Notes under the pieces: generated by a model | The model's input: only the letters and a program-made list of their open reading frames with translations | Database searches by the model: none | What the model was told of the DNA's origin: nothing | Part shown: positions 30,076 to 42,862 of the stretch, one piece after another | How the letters are laid out: the number at the start of each line of letters is the position of its first letter | How positions within the stretch are numbered: the stretch's first letter is position 1 | Program-made: the position numbers and the translations under genes | NCBI GenBank assembly: GCA_022818135.1 | Contig: JAFMSR010000009.1 | Span: 22,791,232-22,855,231, forward strand | Origin: Saxidomus purpurata | Taxonomy: Eukaryota; Mollusca; Bivalvia; Venerida; Veneridae | Length of the DNA stretch: 64,000 nt | Reading direction: 5' to 3'

Positions 30076-30850
30076 GTGAAGTTGGCTCGGAGATCGTATA
30101 TCGATATTATATCTGTATTCCTTCGTACTGCATATCTAGATCGCACCTCGACATCAGATCTGCAATTGAAAATGCAGATCTAGATCGCACATAAACATAA
30201 GATCTGCATTCGAAAATGCATATCTAGATCGTAGATCGCTCATCGACATCAGATCTACAATTGAAAATGCAGAACTAGAACGCACATCAACATCAGATCT
30301 ACATTCCAAAATGCAGATCTAGATCGCACACAAACATACAGTAAGATCTGAATTCGAAAATGCAGATCTAGATCTTAGATCGCACATCGACATCAGATCT
30401 GCAATCGAAAATGCATATCTAGATTGTAGATCAACATCAGATCTGCAATCGAAAATGCAAATCTAGATCGCACATCGACATCAGATCTGCAATCGAAAAT
30501 GCAGATCTAGATCGTAGATTGACATCAGATCTGCATTCGAAAATGCAGATCTCGATCGTGGATCGACATCAGATTTGCATTCGAAAATGCAGATCTAGTT
30601 CGCACGTAAACATCAGATCTGCATTCGAAACGCATATTTAGATCGCACATCGACATCTTTTCTGCACTCGAAAATGCATATCTAGATCGCACATCGACAT
30701 CAGATCTGCATTCGAAAATACAGATCTAGATCTAAGATCGACATCAGATCTGCATTCTAAAATGCAGATCTAGATCGTAGATCGACATCAGATATGCATT
30801 TCAAAATGCATATCTAGATCGCACATCGCCATCTGATCTGTAATCGAGAA
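30076..30850. repeat. palindromic satellite with AGATCTGCATTCGAAAATGC core
   Basis: About 16 units of 40-45 bases: ATCGACATCAGATCTGCATT, CGAAAATGCAGATCTAGATCGCAC. Within each unit AGATCTGCATT and AATGCAGATCT form a hairpin around TCGAA. The array is flanked on the left by GTGAAGTTGGCTC, close to the GTGAAGTTAGCTC end of the element at 57025. That suggests a related type of element. No coding sense. Confidence 0.75.
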
Positions 30851-31625
30851 TGGCGGCGTGGGCTCAACACCACTGGGGTATTCTGGTTGTAAACAAATGA
30901 AGAACTTGAGAGTTGATGAGTGAAAAGTGAGGGGTTTAAAGATAGTTTTCAAATTTTGATAGGTAGCTAATAGGTTTCAGGCCATTTCAACCACGCATTA
31001 AGAACTTACTGTGAAAATTGGATAGTGATAACAAAAATGAAAATCAACTTTTTCTCAAATTTTGCCTCAAAATTGCTGTAGATGGATAGCAAATGATCTA
31101 ACTAAGAAAATATATACCAACAACCCTATGCGTATTTCAAAAATAAAAGTTCTACAGAGGATTTTCAATTTTTATGGTGCCATGCTGTTCGTTTTAAATC
31201 ATTCAATTTATCTATTTGGGCTGCATTTTTATGCAATAACTCCATCATTAACAATGATTTGTAAACAAAAATACAAAAATGATAGGATAAATGAAATGTT
31301 TTGATTACTTTTTCTCTGTGATTGCACTTGAGGAGTCTTGCTTGTTGAACAAGTAGTCCGGCATGTGGGCGTGGCTACAAAGTGTTATCACGTCAGTGAC
31401 GTGATATCATTTTAAAATATCGGACGGGTGTTATCGGTCAGATTTAATGCTAGTCGCGTGATAAATCGTAAACTTTCGCCTGAACTGTCAATAAACAACT
31501 GCACTGTATTGTCCGTTGTTTGTAAGTGGTTATCACTAGAAATACGAGTGTTCAAATCACGTTTAAATCATCTATAAAAACAATTTTTTTATTTTCTCTA
31601 TTTTTTCTATTTTTATGAAGTAAAG
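30851..31625. other. no recognised gene
   Basis: 775 bases. 31320-31520 is somewhat GC-richer, with 'tgacgtgatatc' and 'cacgtcagtgacgtg' (CRE-like half sites, 31387-31406). No frame supported. Confidence 0.35.
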
Positions 31626-31910
31626 AATATGTCCGTAAAGTTAGCTCAACAAACGACATACGACATTCGACATTTAAAGTTTGAATGTCGTGCCGGCGCG
31701 ACATACGACATTCGATATTTAAAATTTGAATATCGTGCCAGCGCAACATTCAACATGACAAATCTACAAATCTGCTAAAGTTTGAATGTCGTGCTAGCGC
31801 GACATACAATGTTCGATATTAAAAATTTGAATGTCGTGCTAGCGTGATATAAGACATTCAACATTCAAAATCTACAAAAATATTAAAGTTTAAATGTCCT
31901 GCTAGGGCTT
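31626..31910. repeat. truncated copy of the ATGTCGTGC palindromic satellite element
   Basis: It begins GTCCGTAAAGTTAGCTCAAC, the same terminus as the 57025 element, followed by CGACATACGACATTC and diverged AATGTCGTGC..GCGCGACATAC units, and breaks off near 31905 without the opposite end. Confidence 0.75.
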
Positions 31911-32194
31911 GACTAAAATCTCAAACCCTTACCGCCAAAACTAAAAATAAAGGCGCGCAAAGAAGGCAAAGTTTTCCCGGGGCAGTTTTAACACGAAGTT
32001 AGTGTTATTTGTAAATGTTAATAGGTGATGATGATGATGATATAATCTCTTAAATTAAGCACAATTTCAAAAAATCCGTTAAAATGGTTTCCTGCGCCCA
32101 TCCTACCGTATAGTTGGTAATTATATTTAGGTGTTTTTTTACCCCACCCACTAAAACAATAGGTAGGTAGACTGAAGTCGGGTTTGGCCTCTGT
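31911..32194. other. short non-coding stretch
   Basis: No gene seen. It includes a 'gatgatgatgatgat' microsatellite at 32026. Confidence 0.4.
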
Positions 32195-33190
32195 TTGGCT
32201 GCAAAATGTACGTGTACTAGCCCCGGTTTCGTCACAGATATAAATGAATTATCTATGGCTGAGGTTTCATATTTTACTATGGCAAATCTTTTTTGCTCAA
32301 TGTGTCAGTTCAGTTGTGCAAGTTATCAGTCTTATACCAGTCATATTATGAGACTTCACAAGAATGATTCAAATTTTATTGTTATTTGTTTTGTTGATGA
32401 TTGTCAATACTCTAGTTAAAGCTGGAACGCTTATAAAATGCATGTATGTAGAAAGCACAAAGATATTGATTGTAATAATGGTGATCTAGATTAAATTGTA
32501 GACAATTCTGCATAAAATTATGAACTGAGTGCTCAGAATGTAGACCAAACATTCAATGATCATAAGATTTTACTATCTTTGCAAGTTGATCACAACGTGT
32601 CCTTTAGTAGGATTCAATCGGTTATTGTGAATGCTCGGAGCTTGTATCCAACCATCTGACAGCTTATTGTGAAAAAGTGAAAAATGCTCTTTTAGAAAAT
32701 GGAGTGGATACCAGTTTTTTTAAAAGACATTCCTGTCATTGAGTTTTTCAAAAACTTTCTTCAAAACACACAAATCATAAGTTGCGGTTTAGTCAGAAGT
32801 GTGCCTGTACATTTATGTGACAAGTCGTGCCACAAGAGTGGTAATATACGGTCGGTCAAAACATTTGCCTATATTTCCATTTCAGAAGAATCTAATAAAG
32901 CTGATATCAATACCAGATGTTTGATACTTGGTGGCTCAATCTCACTGTAGCAGTGATGAAATCGTTAGAGACATATGTGATGGTTCAGTTATGCAAAACT
33001 TGAACAACTGTCGGGACCAAGACGTTTTTTACCTAGAGTAATAGAGTAATACTGTACATTGATGAAATTAAGATTGTAAATCCGATTGGAAGTCATGTGA
33101 AGAAGCATTAAGTTATGATGATATATTTTTGTCTTGCAAATATTTCACCAGAATTTCGTTCAAAAATTTCTTGAAGGCGTTTGTTTATCT
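32195..33190 (+). pseudogene. decayed zinc-finger TE-type protein
   Basis: The frame from about 32270 holds a C2H2-like head: CSMCQFSCASYQSYTSHIMRLH, then CFVDDCQYSS, a stop, and HVCRKH beyond it. Further on, other frames give SLYPTI, GVDTSFFK and finally LYIDEIKIVNPIGSHVKKH followed after a stop by YFCLANISPEFRSK. I recall this order (C2H2 head, 'LY.DD.E..NP.GS..K.H', 'NLPP') from a repeated, transposon-associated protein family in fish and invertebrates. Many stops and frame changes show it is dead. Element ends were not found. Confidence 0.5.
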
Positions 33191-35404
33191 CACAGACATT
33201 TGTACGGTGGCACAGAGGTGACATGCACTACTCTTTTTTTAATCGCACTTCTTTTTTCTATGTCGTCAGAAAAAAAAAACAAATGCAATACTTTTGTTTT
33301 GCAATCGTTTTTTTTTTAAATTGAACTTCTCTTTTTTATGTCATTCCCACGACTTAGTAACTCGGGACCACGACATACTAAATCGTTCGTAAAATGACGT
33401 AACATCAAGAGATCACTCCATGGCATCCAAACCATCGATACAGCCAGCATTTAATAGTGTATTTCATATTATGAATATCTGTATTGACATTCTATCCTAC
33501 TGTAGAACTGTAGTACCTATTTAACAAGGTCTTTTTGCGACTTTTTGTGCATTCTATCAAAAAATTATTAGGCTATGCAGGGTAGTAGAAACCTGAGCCT
33601 AAAGTGGACAAAAATAGAGGTAATTCTTTAATTAATACTTTTTTATTTAAATGTTTGTCGTCAAAGTACTTATTCGATAGTCACACATCTGTTTAATCAA
33701 ACAAAATTTGCCAAAATTTGTTCCTGTTTTTAAAAATTCATATGTGGTAACGTACACAGGCAACTTCAAATGTACGTCATAACATAGTCCGTAAGTAGCA
33801 TCTTCATTTCTGGGCAGTCTTCAACCGACATGAGTACACTGTATAAATCCATGGATTGCCACAAATATTGAATGCTTGATTAGACAAGTATAACCAGAGT
33901 TGTTACCAATTATTAAACAAAATTACTACACTGTATATTTGTTCACAATAAGCTTAAAAATTTTTCCAGCAAACTCAAGCGTAATCAAACAAAATATGCA
34001 GACTACAGATCTATGAGTTCCATAACGACAGATCTCTGGTTTTACACAAAATGCTAGGTGACCTTGTTTATTCTCTACAATGAACATTTCTAGTGCAGTC
34101 TCAAACATAATAATTATGTATGCCTCAAAATCAAGATGATCGAGGACAGTTACATGTACAGATACGAGTGTGTATCCAATGTTATGTGCATCTGGTTTTA
34201 CACAAAATGCCGTGTTTCACTTTGTTTACACTCAAGTAAAAACTGAAGTCTTTGCTAAACTAAAGGTAAATGTGTATGGACATTTACTATTCACTCAAAT
34301 GTGAAATACTGGAGTGTCACGGCCAACATGTACATTTAGGCTATTTGTCCTAATTGGATTTCAATGAAGTCATCTTCTTGGTTACCTATATTGATCAGTA
34401 ACATACAGCAATTCAGAATGTTGTTGAATGTCAAACTTAATATTACTTGATACGTAGTGTACGTGTATAGGTATACCATTGAATTGTGAGTGTTAAAGTG
34501 AAGCTGCTGATTTACTGGCTGGTTTCAGATGTTACTACAATATTATTACTTATGTGAAATCATTTTTTTGAGTTAATCTCTTATACACCAATATGTGTGA
34601 TATAGTACAGAAACAGTATTGTGAGTGTATTGATAATTAATCGGCAGTATGTACATTGTCATGATTGATATTGATTCCATAAGTGAAAAGCTTGTCAGCC
34701 CTGTTATAGACTGGTTTGCCATTCTAATTTGATGAAGTTTAGTTAGAGTGGTATGTGTTTCCATCACTGTGCCAGCTAGTTTATATCATCACTAAACATA
34801 TTGTCAGTAATGACCATTTAAGTTCTGATTAATGTTTTAAAAATCTGCAGTTCCACATTGCTTTAACTCTTGTCTGAGTACTTTGCCTGAGCTTGTCAGT
34901 TAATTACTTTATCACATTGATTTGATTATTGTAAAGTAATTTGAAAATCAGTGCTCGGCTGTTTAAAGTATGGAACGCCACAATAACCTAGAAATGATAG
35001 ATAGTGGCAACATAACTGGATGATCTTCTTCATAAAGGTAAGAATTTTTATTAACTACTTAAGTTTGGATACTTGTTTCAAATGTGGCTATTTTTAAGTT
35101 CAATCTAGACACCTTAAAACACATAGAAGAACAGGAGTACATGTATGTTAAGTGTATTGATCAATGTATTGTTTAATATTAACGGTTTATGTAGTTGAGT
35201 TTCAATTCCACATAATTTTATTTGACCAAACAACAAAAACAAACAGCCAAATAGTCCTACAATGGCAACTGAGAGCGAGCAGCTTTAAGTGTCACAGAAG
35301 TTAAACATACATGTTCATGTTATCTTCATTTCAATTTACAAAACCAGTATATGATATACTATATGAAATATTCTGTCAAAAATAAAGCCTTTATTTAACA
35401 ATAA
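33191..35404. other. 2.2 kb without a recognised feature
   Basis: AT-rich DNA up to the assembly gap. Phrases such as 'tctggttttacacaaaatgc' occur twice (34035 and 34193), so an old duplication is possible. No supported gene or element end. Confidence 0.4.
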
Positions 35405-35904
35405 NNNNNNNNNNNNNNNNNNNNNNNNNNNNNNNNNNNNNNNNNNNNNNNNNNNNNNNNNNNNNNNNNNNNNNNNNNNNNNNNNNNNNNNNNNNNNNNN
35501 NNNNNNNNNNNNNNNNNNNNNNNNNNNNNNNNNNNNNNNNNNNNNNNNNNNNNNNNNNNNNNNNNNNNNNNNNNNNNNNNNNNNNNNNNNNNNNNNNNNN
35601 NNNNNNNNNNNNNNNNNNNNNNNNNNNNNNNNNNNNNNNNNNNNNNNNNNNNNNNNNNNNNNNNNNNNNNNNNNNNNNNNNNNNNNNNNNNNNNNNNNNN
35701 NNNNNNNNNNNNNNNNNNNNNNNNNNNNNNNNNNNNNNNNNNNNNNNNNNNNNNNNNNNNNNNNNNNNNNNNNNNNNNNNNNNNNNNNNNNNNNNNNNNN
35801 NNNNNNNNNNNNNNNNNNNNNNNNNNNNNNNNNNNNNNNNNNNNNNNNNNNNNNNNNNNNNNNNNNNNNNNNNNNNNNNNNNNNNNNNNNNNNNNNNNNN
35901 NNNN
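35405..35904. other. assembly gap, 500 N
   Basis: Exactly 500 unknown bases, a conventional scaffold gap of unknown true size. Order and orientation across it rest on scaffolding, and frames bridging it are meaningless. Confidence 0.99.
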
Positions 35905-35949
35905 AACTGTAACACTTCCTCCTTTTCTCATATAAAATAGAAGGATTTG

Positions 35950-36400
35950 AGCGTAATCTACAATACGGTATAACTGAGGCTCTGCCGAGTTCCCGCAAAA
36001 CACTTACCTGAGGTGACGGATATTTTCATCCGAGCCAAATGTATCATGAAATAAACATTTTCTTGCATACCGTCTTGCACCTTAAAGTAGATTTCTAAAT
36101 TCAAACTAAGCAGAATGATGAATTATCATATAAAAACAGAAGATATTCCGACGTTGTGTTTAGGAAAGTGACGTCACAATGTTAATAGCGTTACGTCATA
36201 CGTAATTTACGAGAGTCGTCTGGCATAGGAGGGATGCCAAATCGTTTTTTCCGGCATGGGCAGAATCATCGGAAATGCCGATCCGATATGCAAGAATAAT
36301 AGTTTCTGACATGAGCACGCGGTTCATCACCGAGGGCAACTGTCAGTTTGGCGAGAATGAGGCTCTGCCGAAAACGCAAGTTTGTATAGTAGCAAAATTG
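35950..36400. repeat. dispersed repeat, copy 1 (inverted partner at 45335-45960)
   Basis: It contains GAGGCTCTGCCGAGTTCCCG, CTTGCATACCGTCTTG, AAAGTGACGTCAC, GAGAGTCGTCTGGCATAGGA and GATCCGATATGCAAGAA. The same blocks occur in inverse order and orientation at 45335-45960. The GAGGCTCTGCCGA motif is itself repeated at 36358. It is an interspersed element of several hundred bases; no coding sense. Confidence 0.6.
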
Positions 36401-37975
36401 TCTAGCGTTACACCATTTTGACTGCCAATCAGAGCAGATACAAAATATGGAAACCAAGTTGTTTGAAAACTGGCACAGTCAACAACAGACTTTAAAGTTA
36501 TGATTAAAGAGCTACTTACTTCTGTGTACGATTCATTCAATCACAATGCATATCCAGTCTGAATGCATACTTCTTTGTTTTACATGATTTCATGTTGATG
36601 TTTTTGAGCAGTTCACATAAATATTGTTTGCGAATCATAAGCAGTAGTAGAAAATATATCCACTTCCGGTAAACTAGTATAATAATAATAGTTTTTTTTT
36701 ATTTCCTTTATGACAGCAAATGATATCTCTGTGCGCATGTGTAACCTTCCAATGTTAAGCTGTATGTATTTTGTGGAAACTCTTAATCATTACCTATAAA
36801 TATCGAAAAACCACAACAAGTGATTCTGTTTTATAATATACTGGTATTTTTAATTGCGCCTATCGTCTATTAAAATAAATGTAAATACTTTTCAATCAGC
36901 TGCGTACCGAGGCAGACGACAAATACCATGCCGCCTGATCAAGTTCAACTTGTTAACATTTTGGATCACAGTTCTGCAATTTGGAAATCAATCAAAATAT
37001 CCCATTGTAAAAGTCTAGGCTTTTTCTTTGATTGTTTATAGTTCTGCCGACCTTAGGATGTCTCCGCAGGTGAAGATCCAAAGGAATCCGGATACCAGAC
37101 CCTAGCTCTTTACGAATACACCCATTGGTTCTTTTACGTCAACGTAGCATAGCACCGAAAACGCGCGTGACTACCGTTTCTAACCAGTTCATCTCTTGAT
37201 GGGGTAGGAAGCACTAAAAAGCGTTTCTGAAATTTCCTTTAACCCATCCTTGATTCGAACCGGGGACATCCGGATTGGTAGTCCAGAACACTAGGTTTGA
37301 ATGAGTTGATGTCCGTACCATTGACCCCTTTGCTACTTGAGAATCGACGTTGATAGAGTTGAAGTGTGTGCTTGTGAATTGCAGTCTCTTAACCTCATGT
37401 CATTGACTAACTTTATAAAACAAAAGTTTACAAAAAGTGTATAAATTATTAACGATAAGTAAATAAATTTATACATCAGTCATAATAGTTTTGAAAAGTA
37501 GAAAGAAACAATTTCTAGCCCTCGGTCTTAGTCTTCAAAATGTCTTAACTCTGCATGTACTAAGTCTATGCTTGGAAGAGAAATATATTTTACGTATATG
37601 GACTTGACTTAGGAATTCTTGATCTAGTTCTCTATGGTAAAGTTGGCAAATTTGAAAAGAGTCATTTTATATAGTATTGCAATGACGTCACATACAACAG
37701 TTTGGCTGATTTCAACTACACATATCCAAACTATCTAAACGTTTCTGGAAAACAACCATATCATTATAAAATATGACAATACACGAATATAGTTAATTCA
37801 CTGTTCATGTATACCTGGGTCATAATATAACTGGTTATGTCCAAAATGTGCTGTCCCATCTGAGCGCCCAACTTTAAAATCAATCCAGATGATTTGATGG
37901 TACAATAGACAAGTACATTGTAGATGAATTTACGTTAACTCTTAAGACTATTCTACAGTGAAACTTAAACACTAC
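36401..37975. other. mostly non-coding, with a tRNA-like SINE trace near 37250
   Basis: No supported gene. At 37253-37265 (minus strand) a GGTTCGAATC B-box follows 'ctggactaccaatccggatgtccccggttcgaatc', the layout of a tRNA-derived SINE head; the A-box is not clear. The rest is AT-rich and featureless. Confidence 0.35.
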
Positions 37976-38039
37976 CAAAATTTTTAAAAAATTTTAATTT
38001 TTTAAAAAAAAAAAATATATTAAAAATATAAAAAAAAAA

Positions 38040-38087
<48 letters not shown>

Positions 38088-38223
38088 TTAAAAAAAATTT
38101 TTTATTTTTTTTTTTTTTAATAAAAAAAATTTTAAAAAAAATTAATATATAAAAAAAAAAAAAATTTTTTTTTAAAAAAAAAAATTTTTTTTTTTAAAAA
38201 AAAACCCCCTTTTTTAATAATAA

Positions 38224-38257
<34 letters not shown>

Positions 38258-38259
38258 TA

Positions 38260-38290
<31 letters not shown>

Positions 38291-38323
38291 TTTTTTTATT
38301 TTATTAATAAAAATAAAATTTTT

Positions 38324-38372
<49 letters not shown>
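37976..38372. repeat. A/T homopolymer tract, probably an assembly artefact
   Basis: About 400 bases made almost only of long A and T runs, with two short C or mixed breaks. It has no unit structure like a real microsatellite and looks like low-quality consensus. The Lys/Phe frame in it is an artefact. Confidence 0.8.
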
Positions 38373-38375
<3 letters not shown>

Positions 38376-38556
38376 GCAGAAATATTCAAAACTTTTAATC
38401 TTATTTCGATTGTTATAGAGGAAAAGATACCCCTCTCAGTCCGCCTGTTTAGAATTTGCTACCAAACGTTTTCCTCTTTTTAGAGTTTTACCAATGCAAA
38501 AGATCTGATTAGTGACATACCATACATGAATAAAGTCGACTTAAGGCTAGGTTCTA

Positions 38557-38982
38557 ATGAGCGGATTTTTTCGGGAAATTCAATACAGATGCCTCCTCCC
38601 TTGTATCATGGAGCGGCTTACGAGCTTGCACGTCCAGAATGTTCTGTATCCAGGGACCATTCGCTCTGAACAAATGTTATCAAACTTGGAACGGAGAACT
38701 ACTATTTTATTTATCTATTTGGACACCATATATCTTTCTACTGTTTTTTTACTTTTACTTATGACTTGTGCCTACTTGTTTTGGAAAAGACTTAAATACT
38801 GGATATGTTTGTACCTGAGACTATGGACGTGTTTGCTAAGACTGGTAAAAAGTATGAATAAGGTTATGATAGTAGTATTATATTGCTCACTTGGGTACCA
38901 TTGGCTATTTTACAACATCAACAACTGTATCGCAGAAAACAGAGTAAAAGGACAGCGATTCTTACATTTCAAATATATGTAA
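38557..38982 (+). other. 141-codon open frame of doubtful value
   Basis: It starts ATG at 38557 and ends TAA near 38980. The product has a hydrophobic middle (YLSTVFLLLLMTCAYLFW) and basic flanks. In another frame the same DNA reads partly plausible segments (GYDSSIILLTWVPLAILQ), so it may instead be a decayed coding remnant read in the wrong frame. No family recognised. Confidence 0.2.
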
Positions 38983-40959
38983 AAGGCTATGTGTCGTTTG
39001 AATGGAGGCAAACACATTAATTAAATTCACGGTAAACAATTTAAAGGGTGCAGGAAATGACTTACAAAACTGTTCATATGGTCGAAATTTCGTGATAGTA
39101 GCTTCTCAACATGTAAATAGACCAAAATATCATAATCAAAGTCATCCAGGTTAAATATAATAGGTTGTTTGTAAAACTGCACACATAATCCTAATTTCGT
39201 TGTTTTAGCTTTCTAAACAAGAATGTAGATCAACAGGTCAAGGTAATCCAACATAAGTGTTGAAATACTTTTGCAATACATAAAAAAATGTCCAAATGTC
39301 ATCAATATAGCTTCAAAATGTGTTATTCAAAAGGGCGGGGCTGATTTTGACCCTAGGGGCATGATGAGAATAGTCGTGAGAGAGGACCACTAAATAATGA
39401 TTCACATCAAATACCTTAGCTCTACACCTTGCAATTATGGCTAATATGATTTGTTGTATTTCTTATGTAAGTCTATAGTATCATAGAATATACGGAGTAA
39501 TTTTAATACAACTAGGTGTTGCTACATACCAATTATTTAAGATCTTTGCTTAATGGTTTTTGACAAGAAGCTGTTTAAATTTCTCTATTTAAGTCCATAT
39601 GAAGCAAGTGAACTCTGAGGCGGTACCAATATTTACCCGAGGGACATACATTTAAACAAAAGGCAATAAGGCAATGCTATACGCCAACTCTGTAAGCTCC
39701 GAGCTAAAAAGTATTTCCTTATAAAAGGTCTATTTGTAGAATAAGTGAACCATGGGGCGAGGCTAAGTTTGACCTAAGAGTTAAAGTTGTACTCAGCGTT
39801 CGTTTCTCGTGCATTCCGTTTGCATTCATATCGTGTAACGCATCGCTCGTTCCGTGATGACCGTTGCACGACAAGAATGATATAAAAATGGTCCGAGATA
39901 GTGCGGACGACCAGTCGTGTAGAACGTTTGCATGTTAGCCTAAGCCTAAACGTGTATTATTTATACTTTTTTCAAAGATCGGATTAAATTATGCAGGAAC
40001 TATTGATGAAGTAGAAAGAATCACTCTTTCAATTAACTAAACTATCATTCTGTTACATATTTTTTTCTTTTTCTCACGAGATATTTGTGGGTAGAAGAGA
40101 TGTTGACTTCCGGTGAAACCGAAAGTAGACGTTCTGCATATCGTGCAAGATTAACACCAGCTATAAAGAACAATGTAATATTCTACCGACGAAAATGATT
40201 TGGGATTTCACTTATTTGTAAATTGCTTCTGTCCAGACATTCGGTAAAGTACTCACGTCAGGGTGTAAGGATTTTTTAAATAGATTCGAAACAACCGGTA
40301 CATACAAGCTTGTTTGCATCTAGATTAAATCGGCCATTTTGTAGCTACTGGAAATGCAACTCTAGCTAAACAATTTCGAATCGCCCTTTTACAATATGCG
40401 CATTGAAATATTTACACCGTTCCATTTGCATATGTCATGCGTAGAGTCATGTAATAACCCTTGAATCAAAGAAATTGTAAAGGAAACCCCCATAGAAATC
40501 GACTAAGACATGAGAAATTAAGAGCAAACAGTTGCCAGGGCATGTTTGCCACTAACTAGAATGAGCTCCGCTTTCCGTCTTCGTTGATTTTTATTCGAAT
40601 AATTTGACAAAAACTGACAATTTTGTATTAATAATGAAGGATATTCCGAGCTTTTTATATATGGTTGTTACGGTAAACATGCGGTATTTCCCGGTAAACA
40701 GCATGGCCGTGTACATGTATACTCGGTAGTCTACCTTAAGCTTCGGAGAAATATTTCCTTTGAAAATGGTCGACCTATAAACCCTAGCAACAACGTTTAA
40801 AAAAGAACGGTTATGGAATTGCGCTCACTGACTTCCGTTGTGTTAAAGGCAAAGGCATAATGCGAATGTTTGTAAGGTAAAGTAAAAAGGTATGTTTGTT
40901 TATTATAGTGTCACCCCTAGTTAAAGGGCCTGCCATATATGACTTATGAGACACCTTCT
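38983..40959. other. 2 kb without a recognised feature
   Basis: No supported gene. 39060-39720 has phrases like 'gggcggggctgattttgaccctaggggc', fragments of bivalve interspersed repeats. Confidence 0.35.
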
Positions 40960-41160
40960 TTCTGAGCACATTTACCTCCCGAATCCTATCCTTTTAATGC
41001 CAGGCACCAGGCAGGTAGGCATTCGGTAACCATTAATTAACTAGCTGTCAGTTCACCAACCGGCCATATCAGAATGGACCCCTGCTGGGATTCGAACCTT
41101 CGACCTCCCGCTCCAAAGGTGGATGCCTATATCACTAGACCAAGGGAGACGGTGACCGGG
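40960..41160 (-). repeat. tRNA-derived SINE-like repeat
   Basis: Minus strand, the head (41152 to 41080) has an A-box-like TGGTCTAGTGATA and a perfect B-box GGTTCGAATCC 40-odd bases later, ending in 'cccagcagggg'. The body continues to about 40960. RNA polymerase III promoter boxes followed by unrelated sequence mark a SINE and not a tRNA gene. Confidence 0.5.
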
Positions 41161-42640
41161 AAAATAAATGACACAAGAAGTTTCTTGAAGTATTTTTGTC
41201 ATTAGTACTTATTTACAACTGTTTAAACTCTTACATGCGTCATAGTTTGTAAACCGCGCCTTTATATCTTCCGGTATGTTATTCTGACTCAATATTTTCA
41301 AATTACATCTACTTAGTCTTTATTATACCATGATGCATGTAGTTCTGCACGGTAATATGTTATAAGTAGGGCAATGATTACAAGTTTTGGAGCAGATTCA
41401 TTACCATGTATTAGCTGTTAGATGCAGGACTGCTAATCCAGGAATAGCCGGGATTCGATCCACAACTCCATTTCTTACAAAACTAACTGACTTCATTACC
41501 CGACCCCATCTATCAATTGGTGATATACACCGGACGTCTATTTAAACTAGGTTTGTCTCTGGAAAACATACCTAAAATAACTAACCTCTTTTGAGGACAT
41601 AATTCATACGGATTATACGGAAAGGAGTAGGAGTAGAATTATATACATGGCCTTTATAGATTGTACAGGTACGTTAGAATTTAGAAAGCGCCCGAGTACA
41701 TAATGCCAGTAAACACACTACAATCAGCTCGTTCCATGTTGGAAATACCTAACCACATTATGAACTTTAAATATACACTGTAATCAAATAGAAACTCATA
41801 CAACAATATTTAATAATATGCCTGCTGTGTTCCAACCCACATTCTGCTCGAGGTTAGTCCAAAAAAGATATATTCTACTGTAACAGCTAAAATTTGGATA
41901 TCTATTTTATTTTTTACCCCCCCCCCCCCCCTCCTCTTAAAAACATTACTTTGAGCACTGCTTTAAACACTTGTAAATATCATATCATGAAACCGAATGT
42001 TTTATCTGGTTTCGTGATAGTTCTCGGCTATCATGAAATCCTCTTACCTGTAAAAAAACTGGTTGCGCATTTACGCTTCCGTAATGGGATATATATCTTT
42101 TAACATTATAAAACATTTAATAAAGGACATTACCATTATTTAATAATGTTATCCGGACAGAAACTACGAAAGAAAACAAAAGCAGCATTCATCTTTAAAA
42201 TAAATTGTCAACGTCGAGCACTATCACTTTGCAGTGAAGATATTATGTGAAAGAATAAAATAATACTTCTCCGTCACACTGACAGTTTTAATAGGAATGT
42301 ACATGTCATATTTCTACTGGTAACAACATTGCCCGATTGTGAAAGTTCTTCAACAAAATAATTTACAACAAAATTTACAAAAAGCATACTCACATTTCTC
42401 CTTTATTTGGTAGAACCTTAACACCTCGGATGTGTGCTCCCCCCAATTTCTGTTCACCTCATTTTGTGGTGTTGGGGAGAGTTATCCACCCGTGTTAGAT
42501 CTTGAGTTATTAATGTGCGTGCATCATGCAAAATGATATTGAAATGTGGTAAAACATGTTATATTAATCAATTGACTCGGCGAAAATAAAGGAAACCTGT
42601 CCTGACTGTCACATTTCGGTTCCACTTACTGTACCATGCC
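41161..42640. other. non-coding; tRNA-like trace and poly-C run
   Basis: No supported gene. 'gccgggattcgatccacaact' near 41450 is another B-box-like trace on the minus strand. A long C run stands at about 41917-41932. Confidence 0.35.
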
Positions 42641-42649
42641 AGTTCAAGC

Positions 42650-42862
42650 AGGAGTTGTGGTTTCAAAAATTCAAAAATGTCTTCATACCACTAACAAGTT
42701 CAACCTTTCTGTTTGGTTTCACAAATCTCTGCAATCAGTCCTCTAGAGCCGACCAGACATTTTCTATTAGGTTTATATCTGGTGAAGATGCTGGTGTTTG
42801 TATAACATTGTGTTCTATTCCATTCCTTTGCTGCAGTGCTTACTATCATTGTCCTGTTCAAA
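42650..42862 (-). pseudogene. Tc1-type transposase fragment
   Basis: Minus strand. One frame gives EQDNDSKHCSKG, the second catalytic Asp block of Tc1 transposases (42862-42830). Another frame gives SPDINLIENVWSALED, the block with the catalytic Glu (about 42796-42740). Stops and frame changes lie between and after. Both motifs have the right order and spacing for the DD34E family. No terminal repeats seen, so a broken relic. Confidence 0.7.

Noticed and set aside
35336..36003. Open frames across the N gap
   Set aside because: They consist mostly of unknown residues.
38132..38389. Lys/Phe-only open frame
   Set aside because: Lies in the A/T homopolymer artefact.
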